Positions 34,873-43,389 of a stretch of 64,000 nucleotides of DNA are shown piece by piece. The notes beneath the pieces are model-generated. The model did no database searches. It was not told the origin of the DNA and worked only from the letters and a program-made list of their open reading frames with translations. Made by a program: the position numbers and the translations under genes. This DNA is from Flavobacteriia bacterium (GTDB lineage Bacteria > Bacteroidota > Bacteroidia > Flavobacteriales_D > Crocinitomicaceae). The stretch is taken from assembly GCA_947490145.1 (NCBI GenBank), contig CANLGD010000005.1, forward strand, positions 17,581 through 81,580, written 5' to 3'. Each line of letters opens with the position of its first letter. Position 1 is the stretch's first letter.

Positions 34873-37077
34873 TTAAATTTGATTTTCAATACGATAAGGT
34901 ATAGAAATTAATACTTTTGTTCCTGTTTCTTTTATTTTATCATAATCTTCAATTTGTAAAAAACCATCTGAGCGGTATTTTTTATTTAAATTATCAATTC
35001 TATCTTTGGTGATTTTCAAGGCCATACTTTTATGTTCACTACTTTTCTTATTAATTTCTGATCCTTTTCTGCCTACTCCATTATCTTTAACAGTAATTCT
35101 GAGCATACTTCCTTCTTTGAAAAAATGAATATTGATAAATCCATCTTCGATGAGGTGCAGGCGACCGTGTTCAATTGCATTTTCAATAAATGGTTGCGTA
35201 ATCATCGGTGGAATAACAGCTTCCTCCTCGTAAAGAACCTCATCTACAGTAATTTTGTACTCAAAACGGTCCTCAAATCGCATTTTTTGAATATTCAGGT
35301 ATTTATCTAAAATTTCAAATTCAGTTTTAATGGGAATTGATTCTTTGGAAGAATTCTCTAAAATTAAACGCATTAATTTTGAGAAATTAACCAAGAATTT
35401 AGAAGAATTTTTGGTGTCGTTATCATAAATATAACTTTGAATTACCGACATTGCATTAAAGACAAAATGCGGATTCATTTGCGCGCGCAACAACGTTTGA
35501 TTCATCTCCGCTTGCTGCTGCTGTGATTTTATTTTTGTTTGATTCCAACGATAGAACCCAATGATTCCTGCTAATAACATTAAAACTACAAATCCCAAAA
35601 TAATATATGCTTGAAGATTTGATTTTAATTCTGAATTTTCCAATAAGGAAGTATTTAAAGCAATTTTTTGTCTCTGCCTTTCCAAGGAATCTGTTTTCAA
35701 TAAATTATCTCGATCTCTCTGTTCAGATCGATAAAGTTCACTCAATTCAGCAATATTTTTTGTCGATTCAATAGTTCTGGCACTATCGGAATAACTTGCA
35801 TACATCTTCAAATATTTATAAGCAAGAATTTGATTTCCCGTTTTGAAATAAACATCTGAAATTGTTTGATATGTTGGATAAACAGAACTTTTATATCCAT
35901 ATTGTGAACGGATATCAACTGAACGATTCAAATAATTTAAAGCATTTGCATATTTTCCTTGCTTTTCGAAAACGTATCCAACATTGTGATATACAGTTGC
36001 AATTTTTTCTTTATTAGAGCTTGATTCGAAATAAACCAATGCTTTGTTATAATTACTTAGAGCTTTCGAAAATTCTTTTTGCTCACGATAAATATCACCA
36101 ATTGTGTTGTGCGCATTACCTAAACCTTCATAATCATTGTATGGAAGTAATAATTTCAGTGCTTTTCGCTGGTTTTCAAGTGCTTTCTGATATTCTTTTT
36201 TAATTTTGTACACGATTCCTAAGTCAATCTGCGCCAATGCTACTGTTCTTTTATCTTTTATTTTTAAAGCTGTTTCTATCGCATTTAAAAAATAAAATTC
36301 AGCATCTTTATAATTTTGAATTGCAAGTTGTGCTTCACCAATATTGATAGAATATTTAGCAATTTTAGCGTAATCACCTTCTTCATTTGCCAGTTGTAGT
36401 GCACTTAAATTTTTGGATGCACTTAGTTCAATTTGACCAAAATAATTAAAAACTGTTGCCTGATTATTAAATGCCTCAGAAAGCACTTTTTTATTAGCAG
36501 ATCTTCTTGCAAATTGAATACATTCTAAGGTATAGTAATTTGCAGAATCTTTCATGTTTTTTATCATGTAAGACTGAGATAAAAGCCGGTAAGTTTTAGA
36601 AATTTCTTTGTTATTTCGCAAACGTTTACTCAATTTCAAGGCATCCTTTAAGTAATAATTTGCCTCATCCATTTCACGGTGATACAAATGATAATCAGCT
36701 AAACGTTGATAAATATCTATCTTAATAGCTTGACTAGGAAACTGACTTATAAAACTTTGTAAATCAATAACTTTAGAAAAATACAACTCTTTATCTCCAT
36801 TCAACAAATCAACTTCTGCATCAAAAACTTTTGATAAATAGCGAGCGGAATCGGATGAACCATAACTTAAATTAAGTAGCGATTTTCGTATTGAATCAGC
36901 CTTACTGTAATTATTTATTTGATAAAATTTGGCTAAATTATATAATTTTAGAAAGCGTTTACTTGGTTCCTGTTCGCTAGAATATTCCTTTAATAATTTT
37001 TTTTCATTCAAATTTTGACCAAAAAAATTGCCTTTCATCAAAAAAAGTAACAATAAAATTTTAATCAAATTTGCCAT
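34873..37077 (-). CDS. TPR-containing sensor histidine kinase (LytS/YehU class)
   Basis: 734 residues: signal-like N-terminus (IKILLLLFLMKGNFFG), about eight tetratricopeptide repeats outside the cytoplasm (about 70-430, e.g. GNAHNTIGDIYREQKEFSKA), a coiled-coil stretch, one membrane helix (about 490-510, YIILGFVVLMLLAGIIGFY), then the His_kinase domain with phosphoacceptor in QMNPHFVFNAM and the HATPase region with FIENAIEHG and DNGVGRKGSE. This build is common in Bacteroidota and partners with LytTR regulators; the downstream gene is one. The input signal is unknown. A minus-strand TATATTCG box lies about 30 nt upstream. Confidence 0.92.
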   Translation of the reverse strand: MANLIKILLLLFLMKGNFFGQNLNEKKLLKEYSSEQEPSKRFLKLYNLAKFYQINNYSKADSIRKSLLNLSYGSSDSARYLSKVFDAEVDLLNGDKELYFSKVIDLQSFISQFPSQAIKIDIYQRLADYHLYHREMDEANYYLKDALKLSKRLRNNKEISKTYRLLSQSYMIKNMKDSANYYTLECIQFARRSANKKVLSEAFNNQATVFNYFGQIELSASKNLSALQLANEEGDYAKIAKYSINIGEAQLAIQNYKDAEFYFLNAIETALKIKDKRTVALAQIDLGIVYKIKKEYQKALENQRKALKLLLPYNDYEGLGNAHNTIGDIYREQKEFSKALSNYNKALVYFESSSNKEKIATVYHNVGYVFEKQGKYANALNYLNRSVDIRSQYGYKSSVYPTYQTISDVYFKTGNQILAYKYLKMYASYSDSARTIESTKNIAELSELYRSEQRDRDNLLKTDSLERQRQKIALNTSLLENSELKSNLQAYIILGFVVLMLLAGIIGFYRWNQTKIKSQQQQAEMNQTLLRAQMNPHFVFNAMSVIQSYIYDNDTKNSSKFLVNFSKLMRLILENSSKESIPIKTEFEILDKYLNIQKMRFEDRFEYKITVDEVLYEEEAVIPPMITQPFIENAIEHGRLHLIEDGFINIHFFKEGSMLRITVKDNGVGRKGSEINKKSSEHKSMALKITKDRIDNLNKKYRSDGFLQIEDYDKIKETGTKVLISIPYRIENQI

Positions 37078-37106
37078 AAATCTTGCTTTCTATATCGTTA
37101 AAGTGA

Positions 37107-37114
37107 CGAATATA
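37107..37114 (-). promoter_or_regulatory. -7 box TATATTCG (minus strand) for the TPR sensor kinase
   Basis: Plus-strand CGAATATA, 30 nt upstream of the ATG at 37077. The same TATATTCG octamer precedes the lipoprotein at 48006 and paaG. Confidence 0.45.
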
Positions 37115-37128
37115 CACTAAAATTATCT

Positions 37129-37136
37129 TATCTTTA
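37129..37136 (+). promoter_or_regulatory. -7 box variant TATCTTTA upstream of leuS
   Basis: TTTA-ending variant 24 nt before the leuS ATG. Confidence 0.35.
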
Positions 37137-37160
37137 CGCTTTTTATTAAATTTTTAGAAA

Positions 37161-39977
37161 ATGGATTATAATTTCCAAGAAATAGAACAAAAGTGGAGAA
37201 AATTTTGGGCTGAAAATCAAACATTTAAAGCTGACAATAATTCCGTCAAACCAAAATACTATGCGTTAGATATGTTTCCTTATCCTTCAGGAGCTGGATT
37301 ACATGTTGGTCACCCACTCGGTTACATTGCTTCGGATATTTATACGCGTTACAAACGTTTGAAAGGTTTTAATGTTTTACACCCAATGGGCTATGATTCT
37401 TTTGGTTTACCAGCAGAACAATATGCCATTCAAACAGGTCAACATCCTGATAAAACAACGAAAGAAAATATTTTACGTTATCGTGATCAATTGGACCAAA
37501 TTGGCTTTTCTTTCGATTGGTCGAGAGAAGTAAGAACTTCTGATTCAAACTATTACAAATGGACTCAGTGGATTTTTATTCAACTTTTTGAATCTTGGTA
37601 CAACAATAAAACACAGAAGGCGGAGAATATTTTAGACTTAATTGCAATCTTTGAAAAAGGAGGGAACGCAAACATTAATGCCTGCACGGATTGTGAAAAA
37701 ACATTCACTTCAACTGAATGGAATAATTATTCTGAAGCAGAAAAAGCAAACATTTTGCAAGAATATCGCTTGACTTTTTTAGCTGATTCATGGGTAAATT
37801 GGTGTCCTGCTTTGGGAACGGTTTTAGCAAATGACGAAGTAATTAACGGTGTTTCAGAACGTGGCGGACATCCAGTTGAACAAAAATTGATGCGTCAATG
37901 GTCGATGCGAATCAAAGCCTACGCTGAAAGATTATTAACAGGACTAGAAAAATTAGATTGGACGGATTCTATTAAAGATATTCAGCGTAATTGGATTGGA
38001 AAATCGGTTGGATGTTCACTTGTATTTGGAGTGGAACATTCAGAAAGTAAAATTGAAGTTTTTACGACTCGACCTGATACTGTTTTTGGCGTTTCATTCA
38101 TGGTTTTAGCTCCAGAACATCCTTTAGTAACTCAATTAACGACTAATGATAGACGTGAAGCGGTTGAAAATTACATAAAAGCTTCTTCCTTGAAAACTGA
38201 AAGAGATAGACAAGCAAATGTGAAAGTAATTTCTGGAGAATTTATTGGCTCTTATGCCATTCATCCTTTTTCGGGCGAAAAAATTCAATTGTGGATTGGA
38301 GATTACGTTTTAGCTTCATACGGAACAGGGGCTGTTATGGCTGTTCCATGCGGCGATCAACGAGATTGGGATTTCGCAAAACACTTTAGAATTGAAATCA
38401 AAAATATTTTTGAAAACATTGATATTTCGGAACAAGCTTACACGGAAAAAGTAGGAAAAATTTGTGATTCTGATTTTTTATCAGGCTTGGAAATTAAAGA
38501 TGCAACGAAAAAAGCAATTCAAGTAATTGAAGAAAAAGGACTTGGAAAAGGCAAAACAAATTACCGTTTGCGCGATGCAGTTTTCTCCCGCCAGCGTTAT
38601 TGGGGCGAACCATTTCCTGTATATTACAAAAATGGTTTACCACAAATGATTGACGTGAAATTTTTGCCAATCGTTCTGCCAGAGGTAGAAATTTATCTGC
38701 CAACAGCAGATGGTCAGCCACCTCTGGGAAATGCGAAACTGTGGGCTTGGAACGAAAAAGAATGTAAAATTGAAAATGTAAAATTGATTGACAATAAAAC
38801 TATTTTCCCATTAGAATTAAACACCATGCCAGGTTGGGCTGGAAGTTCTTGGTACTTTTTGCGTTACATGGATCCTGAAAATGAAGTCGAATTTGTTAGC
38901 AAAAAACAAGTTGATTACTGGAAAAACGTCGATCTCTATATTGGTGGTTCAGAACATGGAACAGGACATTTACTGTATTCTCGTTTCTGGACAAAATTCT
39001 TGAATGACAGAGGTTTTATAGGTTTTGATGAGCCATTTCAGAAAATGATCAACCAAGGAATGATTTTAGGGAGAAGTAGTTTGGTTTATCGAAATACTGA
39101 GGCAACAAAATTTTATTCTATGAACCAAAAAAATGGAGTTGAATTAAATCCTATACACGTAGATATTTCTCTTGTTGAAAATGATAAACTTGACATCGAA
39201 GCATTTAAAAATTCGCGTGAAGAATTTAAAAACGCCCAATTCATTTGTGAAGAAAATGGAGATTTTATCTGCGGACATGAAGTAGAAAAAATGTCTAAAT
39301 CCAAGTTCAACGTGCAAACTCCAGACGAATTGGTTTCAAAATTTGGTGCAGATACCTTGCGTATGTACGAAATGTTTTTGGGTCCCTTGGAGCAATCAAA
39401 ACCTTGGGACACAAAAGGAATTAATGGTGTTTCAAACTTTTTGAGAAAATTGTGGCGTTTGTTTAACTTTAATGAACAAGGTGATGCTCATTTTTCTGAT
39501 GCAGAAGTTTCAAAAGATTCTTACAAGACCTTGCATAAAACAATTCAAAAAATTGAAGACGATTTAAACCGTTTTTCTTTCAATACTGGCGTTTCAAATT
39601 TCATGATTTGTGTGAACGAATTGCAAGAACAAAAATGTTCAAACAAGGAAATTTTACAAAATTTAGTTATTCTACTTTCACCTTATGCTCCTCACATTGC
39701 AGAAGAATTGTGGGTAAAACTTGGTAACGAAGCTGGAACAATTTCCTATGCTGAATTTCCAAAATTCAAAAAAGAATATTTGGTTTCAGATACTTTTTCT
39801 TATCCAATTTCTTTCAACGGAAAGGTAAGATTTAGCATTGATTTTTCAACTGCAATGAACGCCAAAGAAATTGAAGACGAAGTTTTAGCTCACGAAAATA
39901 CAGCAAAATATTTAGAAGGAAAAATACCTAAAAAAATGATTGTTGTGCCAGGGAGGATTGTGAATGTCGTTGTTTAA
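37161..39977 (+). CDS. leuS: Leucyl-tRNA synthetase
   Basis: 938 residues. Class I synthetase charging tRNA-Leu. Signatures: HIGH-type motif PSGAGLHVGHPLGY, editing-domain segment TTRPDTVFGVSFMVLAPEHP, and KMSKSKFNV near the C-terminal third. The protein is longer than E. coli LeuRS (860); part of the excess is an insert after the catalytic N-terminus with CTDCEKTFTSTEWNNYSEAE and another before the KMSKS loop, both of which I recall as usual for Bacteroidota LeuRS. It stands between the divergent sensor kinase and the convergent uvrC. Confidence 0.97.
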   Translation: MDYNFQEIEQKWRKFWAENQTFKADNNSVKPKYYALDMFPYPSGAGLHVGHPLGYIASDIYTRYKRLKGFNVLHPMGYDSFGLPAEQYAIQTGQHPDKTTKENILRYRDQLDQIGFSFDWSREVRTSDSNYYKWTQWIFIQLFESWYNNKTQKAENILDLIAIFEKGGNANINACTDCEKTFTSTEWNNYSEAEKANILQEYRLTFLADSWVNWCPALGTVLANDEVINGVSERGGHPVEQKLMRQWSMRIKAYAERLLTGLEKLDWTDSIKDIQRNWIGKSVGCSLVFGVEHSESKIEVFTTRPDTVFGVSFMVLAPEHPLVTQLTTNDRREAVENYIKASSLKTERDRQANVKVISGEFIGSYAIHPFSGEKIQLWIGDYVLASYGTGAVMAVPCGDQRDWDFAKHFRIEIKNIFENIDISEQAYTEKVGKICDSDFLSGLEIKDATKKAIQVIEEKGLGKGKTNYRLRDAVFSRQRYWGEPFPVYYKNGLPQMIDVKFLPIVLPEVEIYLPTADGQPPLGNAKLWAWNEKECKIENVKLIDNKTIFPLELNTMPGWAGSSWYFLRYMDPENEVEFVSKKQVDYWKNVDLYIGGSEHGTGHLLYSRFWTKFLNDRGFIGFDEPFQKMINQGMILGRSSLVYRNTEATKFYSMNQKNGVELNPIHVDISLVENDKLDIEAFKNSREEFKNAQFICEENGDFICGHEVEKMSKSKFNVQTPDELVSKFGADTLRMYEMFLGPLEQSKPWDTKGINGVSNFLRKLWRLFNFNEQGDAHFSDAEVSKDSYKTLHKTIQKIEDDLNRFSFNTGVSNFMICVNELQEQKCSNKEILQNLVILLSPYAPHIAEELWVKLGNEAGTISYAEFPKFKKEYLVSDTFSYPISFNGKVRFSIDFSTAMNAKEIEDEVLAHENTAKYLEGKIPKKMIVVPGRIVNVVV

Positions 39978-40070
39978 AAGAGATTAAAGATGAAAAGTCG
40001 ATGGACAAAATCCAATTAATTGATAAGGTCTATAATTTTTAAACCTCGAAATACCAACTAAAGTACATGT

Positions 40071-41885
40071 TTAAATCTTCACATTTAATTCTTTATTGAA
40101 GTAATCAAAAACAATTTTAGCTTTTGCAATTCCAATTTCTGAAGCTAAAGTTTCAATTGTGCTTTCTCTAATATTTGAAATTGTTTTAAATTTTTTCATT
40201 AATAATTCAAATGTTTTTGGCCCAATTCCTTCTATTTGAGTTAATTCAGAAGTAAAAGCACCTTTACTTCTTCTGTCGCGATGGTGCGTAATTCCAAATC
40301 TATGTGCTTCATTTCTTAGCTGTTGGATTACTTTTAAGGATTCCGAACGCTTATCTAAATAGATAGGAATTGAATCGCCAGGAAAAAAAATTTCTTCCAA
40401 ACGCTTTGCAATCCCAATTATTGCAATTTTGCCACGTAAACCAAGATTATCTAAAGCACTTAACGCCGAACTCAATTGTCCTTTTCCACCATCGATAACA
40501 ATTAATTGCGGCAATTCTTGGTTTTCATTCAACATACGGGTATATCTTCTGGTAATAACTTCTTCCATGGAAGCAAAATCATCAGGTCCAACAACTGTTT
40601 TTATATTAAAATGGCGATAATCCTTTTTACTTGGTTTGGCATTTCTGAACACAACACACGCTGAAACAGGATTTGTTCCTTGTATATTCGAGTTATCAAA
40701 ACATTCAATATGAATTGGTAAATCCTTTAAGCGTAAATCACTTTTCAATTGATTTAAAATTCGATCTGTATGAGCTTCAGGGTTTTTAATATGTTCGTTT
40801 TTGTATTTTTCCAAACGGTAATAAACAGCATTTTTCTTTGATAATTCGACCAAACTTTTTTTATCGCCTTTTTGTGGAACAAAAAATGCAATATCGGGTA
40901 AATAAAGATCAATTTTTTCCTCTAAAATAATTTCTTTTGATGTACTATTAAATCGTTCGCGAAATTCTAACAAAGCATAGGTTAAAATTTCTTCCTTAGT
41001 CTCTTCCAGTTTTTTATTAATTTCCAAAGTAATTCCGTGAATAATGGACCCATTTTTAATTACAAGATAATTAACAAAAGCATTCTTATCATCCTCCACC
41101 ATTGTCAGGACATCAATCTCGTGAATTGTGGGTGAAACAATCGTGGATTTTGTTTGAAAATTTTCTAAGATATGAATTTTTTCCTTCAACAATTGTGCCT
41201 CTTCATATTGCTGTTTTTCTGCAAAAGCAAACATGTTTTTCTTTAAATAATCGACCACGAATCGTATATTCCCTTTTAATATAAAATCGATTTGATTGAT
41301 ATATTCTTGGTATTCATATTCTGTAAATAATTCTACACAGGGTGCTTTACAATTTCCAATATGATATTCTAAGCATACTTTAAATGTTTTTTTTTCAATT
41401 TTTGTTGCAGATAAATCTAAATTACATGTTCTTAAACTAAACAATTCTTTGAAAAGTTGCAAAAGTGTTTGCATTACTTTTCCACTAGGATATGGGCCAT
41501 AATATTTTGAACCGTCTTTTATAATTCTTCTAGTAGAAAAAACACGCGGAAAGGCTTCCTTTTTGACACAAATCCAGGGATAAGTTTTATCGTCTTTAAG
41601 CTGAATATTGTACTTTGGCTTGTATTTTTTGATAAGGTTGTTTTCGAGCAGGAGAGCATCAATTTCTGTTTCAACTATGATGTACTTTATTTCATGAATT
41701 TTTCGAACCAACATAATTGTCTTTCCATCTTCATGAATTTTTGAAAAATAGGACGAAACACGTTTTTTTAGATTTTTTGCTTTACCAACATATATTATCG
41801 TGTCCGTTTTATCAAAGTATTGATAAATACCTGGTTTTTCAGGTAAAGTTTTTAACTTAATTTGTATACTTTCAGAAATATTCAT
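40071..41885 (-). CDS. uvrC: Excinuclease ABC subunit C
   Basis: 604 residues, full length. Makes both incisions in nucleotide excision repair. Domains: GIY-YIG endonuclease at the N-terminus (GIYQYFDKTDTIIYVGKAKN), UVR motif (FAEKQQYEEAQLLKEKI), RNase H-like C-terminal nuclease (IECFDNSNIQGTNPVSACVV, IVIDGGKGQLSSA) and tandem helix-hairpin-helix region (IEGIGPKTFELLMKKF). The start was moved from 41915 to ATG 41885; a minus-strand TACATTTG box at 41901-41908 lies inside the longer reading and confirms this. Confidence 0.96.
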   Translation of the reverse strand: MNISESIQIKLKTLPEKPGIYQYFDKTDTIIYVGKAKNLKKRVSSYFSKIHEDGKTIMLVRKIHEIKYIIVETEIDALLLENNLIKKYKPKYNIQLKDDKTYPWICVKKEAFPRVFSTRRIIKDGSKYYGPYPSGKVMQTLLQLFKELFSLRTCNLDLSATKIEKKTFKVCLEYHIGNCKAPCVELFTEYEYQEYINQIDFILKGNIRFVVDYLKKNMFAFAEKQQYEEAQLLKEKIHILENFQTKSTIVSPTIHEIDVLTMVEDDKNAFVNYLVIKNGSIIHGITLEINKKLEETKEEILTYALLEFRERFNSTSKEIILEEKIDLYLPDIAFFVPQKGDKKSLVELSKKNAVYYRLEKYKNEHIKNPEAHTDRILNQLKSDLRLKDLPIHIECFDNSNIQGTNPVSACVVFRNAKPSKKDYRHFNIKTVVGPDDFASMEEVITRRYTRMLNENQELPQLIVIDGGKGQLSSALSALDNLGLRGKIAIIGIAKRLEEIFFPGDSIPIYLDKRSESLKVIQQLRNEAHRFGITHHRDRRSKGAFTSELTQIEGIGPKTFELLMKKFKTISNIRESTIETLASEIGIAKAKIVFDYFNKELNVKI

Positions 41886-41900
41886 ATCAAAAATCTTCAA

Positions 41901-41908
41901 CAAATGTA
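41901..41908 (-). promoter_or_regulatory. -7 box TACATTTG (minus strand) for uvrC
   Basis: Plus-strand CAAATGTA, 16 nt upstream of ATG 41885. It decides the start against the ORF-track position. Confidence 0.55.
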
Positions 41909-41915
41909 AGCACAA

Positions 41916-42363
41916 GTTTTATTTAAAACGATATATTTATTTCCAATACCAATTTTATTAATAACCTGAGATTCTACGTTAATTTAGATTGACTTCGTCG
42001 CCTCTCCGCGGTCAAAATATAATTTTTAATGTAAAAGACGAGCCGGTTTTGTTAGTGAAAACGAGCTATCAAGAAGAAAATCAACGAAAGATACTTCTTT
42101 AAAAAAGTATAGTTTATTTTTCGGAAACCTAAAAAATTCATCTTTTTCATCTAAAAATCTCAAAATAACCCATTATTTAGCTTCGCTGAGACTTCGTGTT
42201 CTTCACTTTCCTTCTTCAAATCTGAACATTTATAGGTATTCTGAACAAAATTAATAGTCAAACTAAGGTTCATACAATTAATTTTTTCTTCTTTGAAAAA
42301 AGTAGAAATTGTATCATACTAAATGTCAATATACTTTTATAATTTTTATTTGGTATATTAAAC
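41916..42363. other. Intergenic region between uvrC and the TlyA-like gene
   Basis: No convincing gene. It contains a GC-rich hairpin (TTGAC...TCGCCTCTCCGCG...GTCAA near 41989-42015) that stands out from the AT-rich background, an ATACTT...AAGTAT near-palindrome at about 42089-42110, and a GCTTCGCTGAGACTTCG segment (about 42182) sharing GCTTCGC with the palindromic repeat family. A short minus-strand reading frame starting KKMNFLGFRKINYTF is not supported by anything else. Confidence 0.4.
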
Positions 42364-42371
42364 TAACTTTG
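42364..42371 (+). promoter_or_regulatory. -7 box TAACTTTG upstream of the TlyA-like gene
   Basis: Exact match, 17 nt before ATG 42389. Confidence 0.6.
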
Positions 42372-42388
42372 CATTTTATAAAAATAAA

Positions 42389-43129
42389 ATGAGAATCTTG
42401 GAAGAACGTTTAGATAAAATTATATTGCAAAGAGGATTAACTTTTTCTCGCGGACAAATTGAAAAAACAATTCAAGAAATAGGAGTTTTAGTTAACGGAA
42501 AATTAATAAGAAAACCTGGGAAAAAATTTCCAATTGATGTCAAAATTGAGCTTCCGGAACTTGAATCTAAATACATATCCAAAAATTCTTTGAAAATATT
42601 AAAAGCCAAAGAGGTTTTCAAATTAGATTTTAAAAATAAAATTGTTTTAGATGTTAATTCTGAAATTGGCTCCTTTTCTGAAGTAGCTTTAGAATTTGGA
42701 GCAAAAAAGGTATTTAATATAAATAATCGTCAAAACGTTTTGCACCCGCACATTAGAAACAACCTAAAGCTAATTAGTTTAGAGAGTATTGATGTCAGAG
42801 AATTAAACTCAAATTTGATTTCAGAATTAGTCGATTTATGCTTAATTGATGACAAGGATATTTCTTTAGAAATGGTGTTTCCCTTTATCCATTTACTATT
42901 AAGCAACAAGGCAAAAGTAATCGCTGTTTTAAAACCACAAAATGAACTAGCAAAGTTAGATTTAACAAAAAATGGTCTTGTCAAACGAAAAGCAGAATAT
43001 CCAAAAGTTATTCAAAAAATAGTTAAAGAAGCTAAAATAGCAAATCTTAATTTTGTAAAGTGCATTGAATCACCAATTTTAGGTGAAAATTCAAATCTTG
43101 AATTTATTTTGCTATTTGAAAAAAATTAA
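42389..43129 (+). CDS. TlyA-like protein: S4 domain plus degenerate FtsJ-type methyltransferase domain
   Basis: 246 residues. The N-terminal S4 RNA-binding domain is clear (ERLDKIILQRGLTFSRGQIE, then VLVNGKLIRKPGKKF). The rest aligns by eye with TlyA, which methylates 2'-hydroxyls of cytidines in 16S and 23S rRNA. The TlyA landmark V-S-R-G-G-x-K-L becomes YISKNSLKI, and the SAM motif D-V-G-A-S-T-G-G-F becomes LDVNSEIGSFSEVA; the following V-D-V-G-Y-G-Q-L becomes NINNRQNVL. Most SAM-contacting glycines are therefore missing. Inference: it still binds RNA but may not methylate. Older databases would call it hemolysin A; there is no evidence of toxin activity. Confidence 0.75.
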   Translation: MRILEERLDKIILQRGLTFSRGQIEKTIQEIGVLVNGKLIRKPGKKFPIDVKIELPELESKYISKNSLKILKAKEVFKLDFKNKIVLDVNSEIGSFSEVALEFGAKKVFNINNRQNVLHPHIRNNLKLISLESIDVRELNSNLISELVDLCLIDDKDISLEMVFPFIHLLLSNKAKVIAVLKPQNELAKLDLTKNGLVKRKAEYPKVIQKIVKEAKIANLNFVKCIESPILGENSNLEFILLFEKN

Positions 43130-43332
43130 AAACAAGTTTTTTCTATGTTTAATCTTATTTATCGATTCCTAAAATCATTATTTCAACAATTAGAAGATAG
43201 TTTTCAACAATATTTTATTTAAAAAATCAATCTCAATATAAATCTTATCGATAATAAATGTATTTTTGTCTAAAAATAAATTTTTTTTAACAAGTTTTGT
43301 CACTAACGTGCGCAAAGTTACGTCTGTATTTT

Positions 43333-43340
43333 TAATTTTG
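43333..43340 (+). promoter_or_regulatory. -7 box TAATTTTG upstream of the PKD-repeat protein gene
   Basis: Exact match, 49 nt before ATG 43390 and upstream of the ORF-track start too. Confidence 0.5.
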
Positions 43341-43389
43341 GATGCTTTTAGAAAAGTAAATAATGCATAAAATCAAAATAAAACAATTT

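Noticed and set aside
34060-37077. Unusual signalling operon
   Set aside because: The TPR kinase plus LytTR regulator pair is a common arrangement in Bacteroidota.
42389-43129. Hemolysin A toxin
   Set aside because: The label comes from historical TlyA naming; the sequence is an S4-plus-degenerate-methyltransferase protein.
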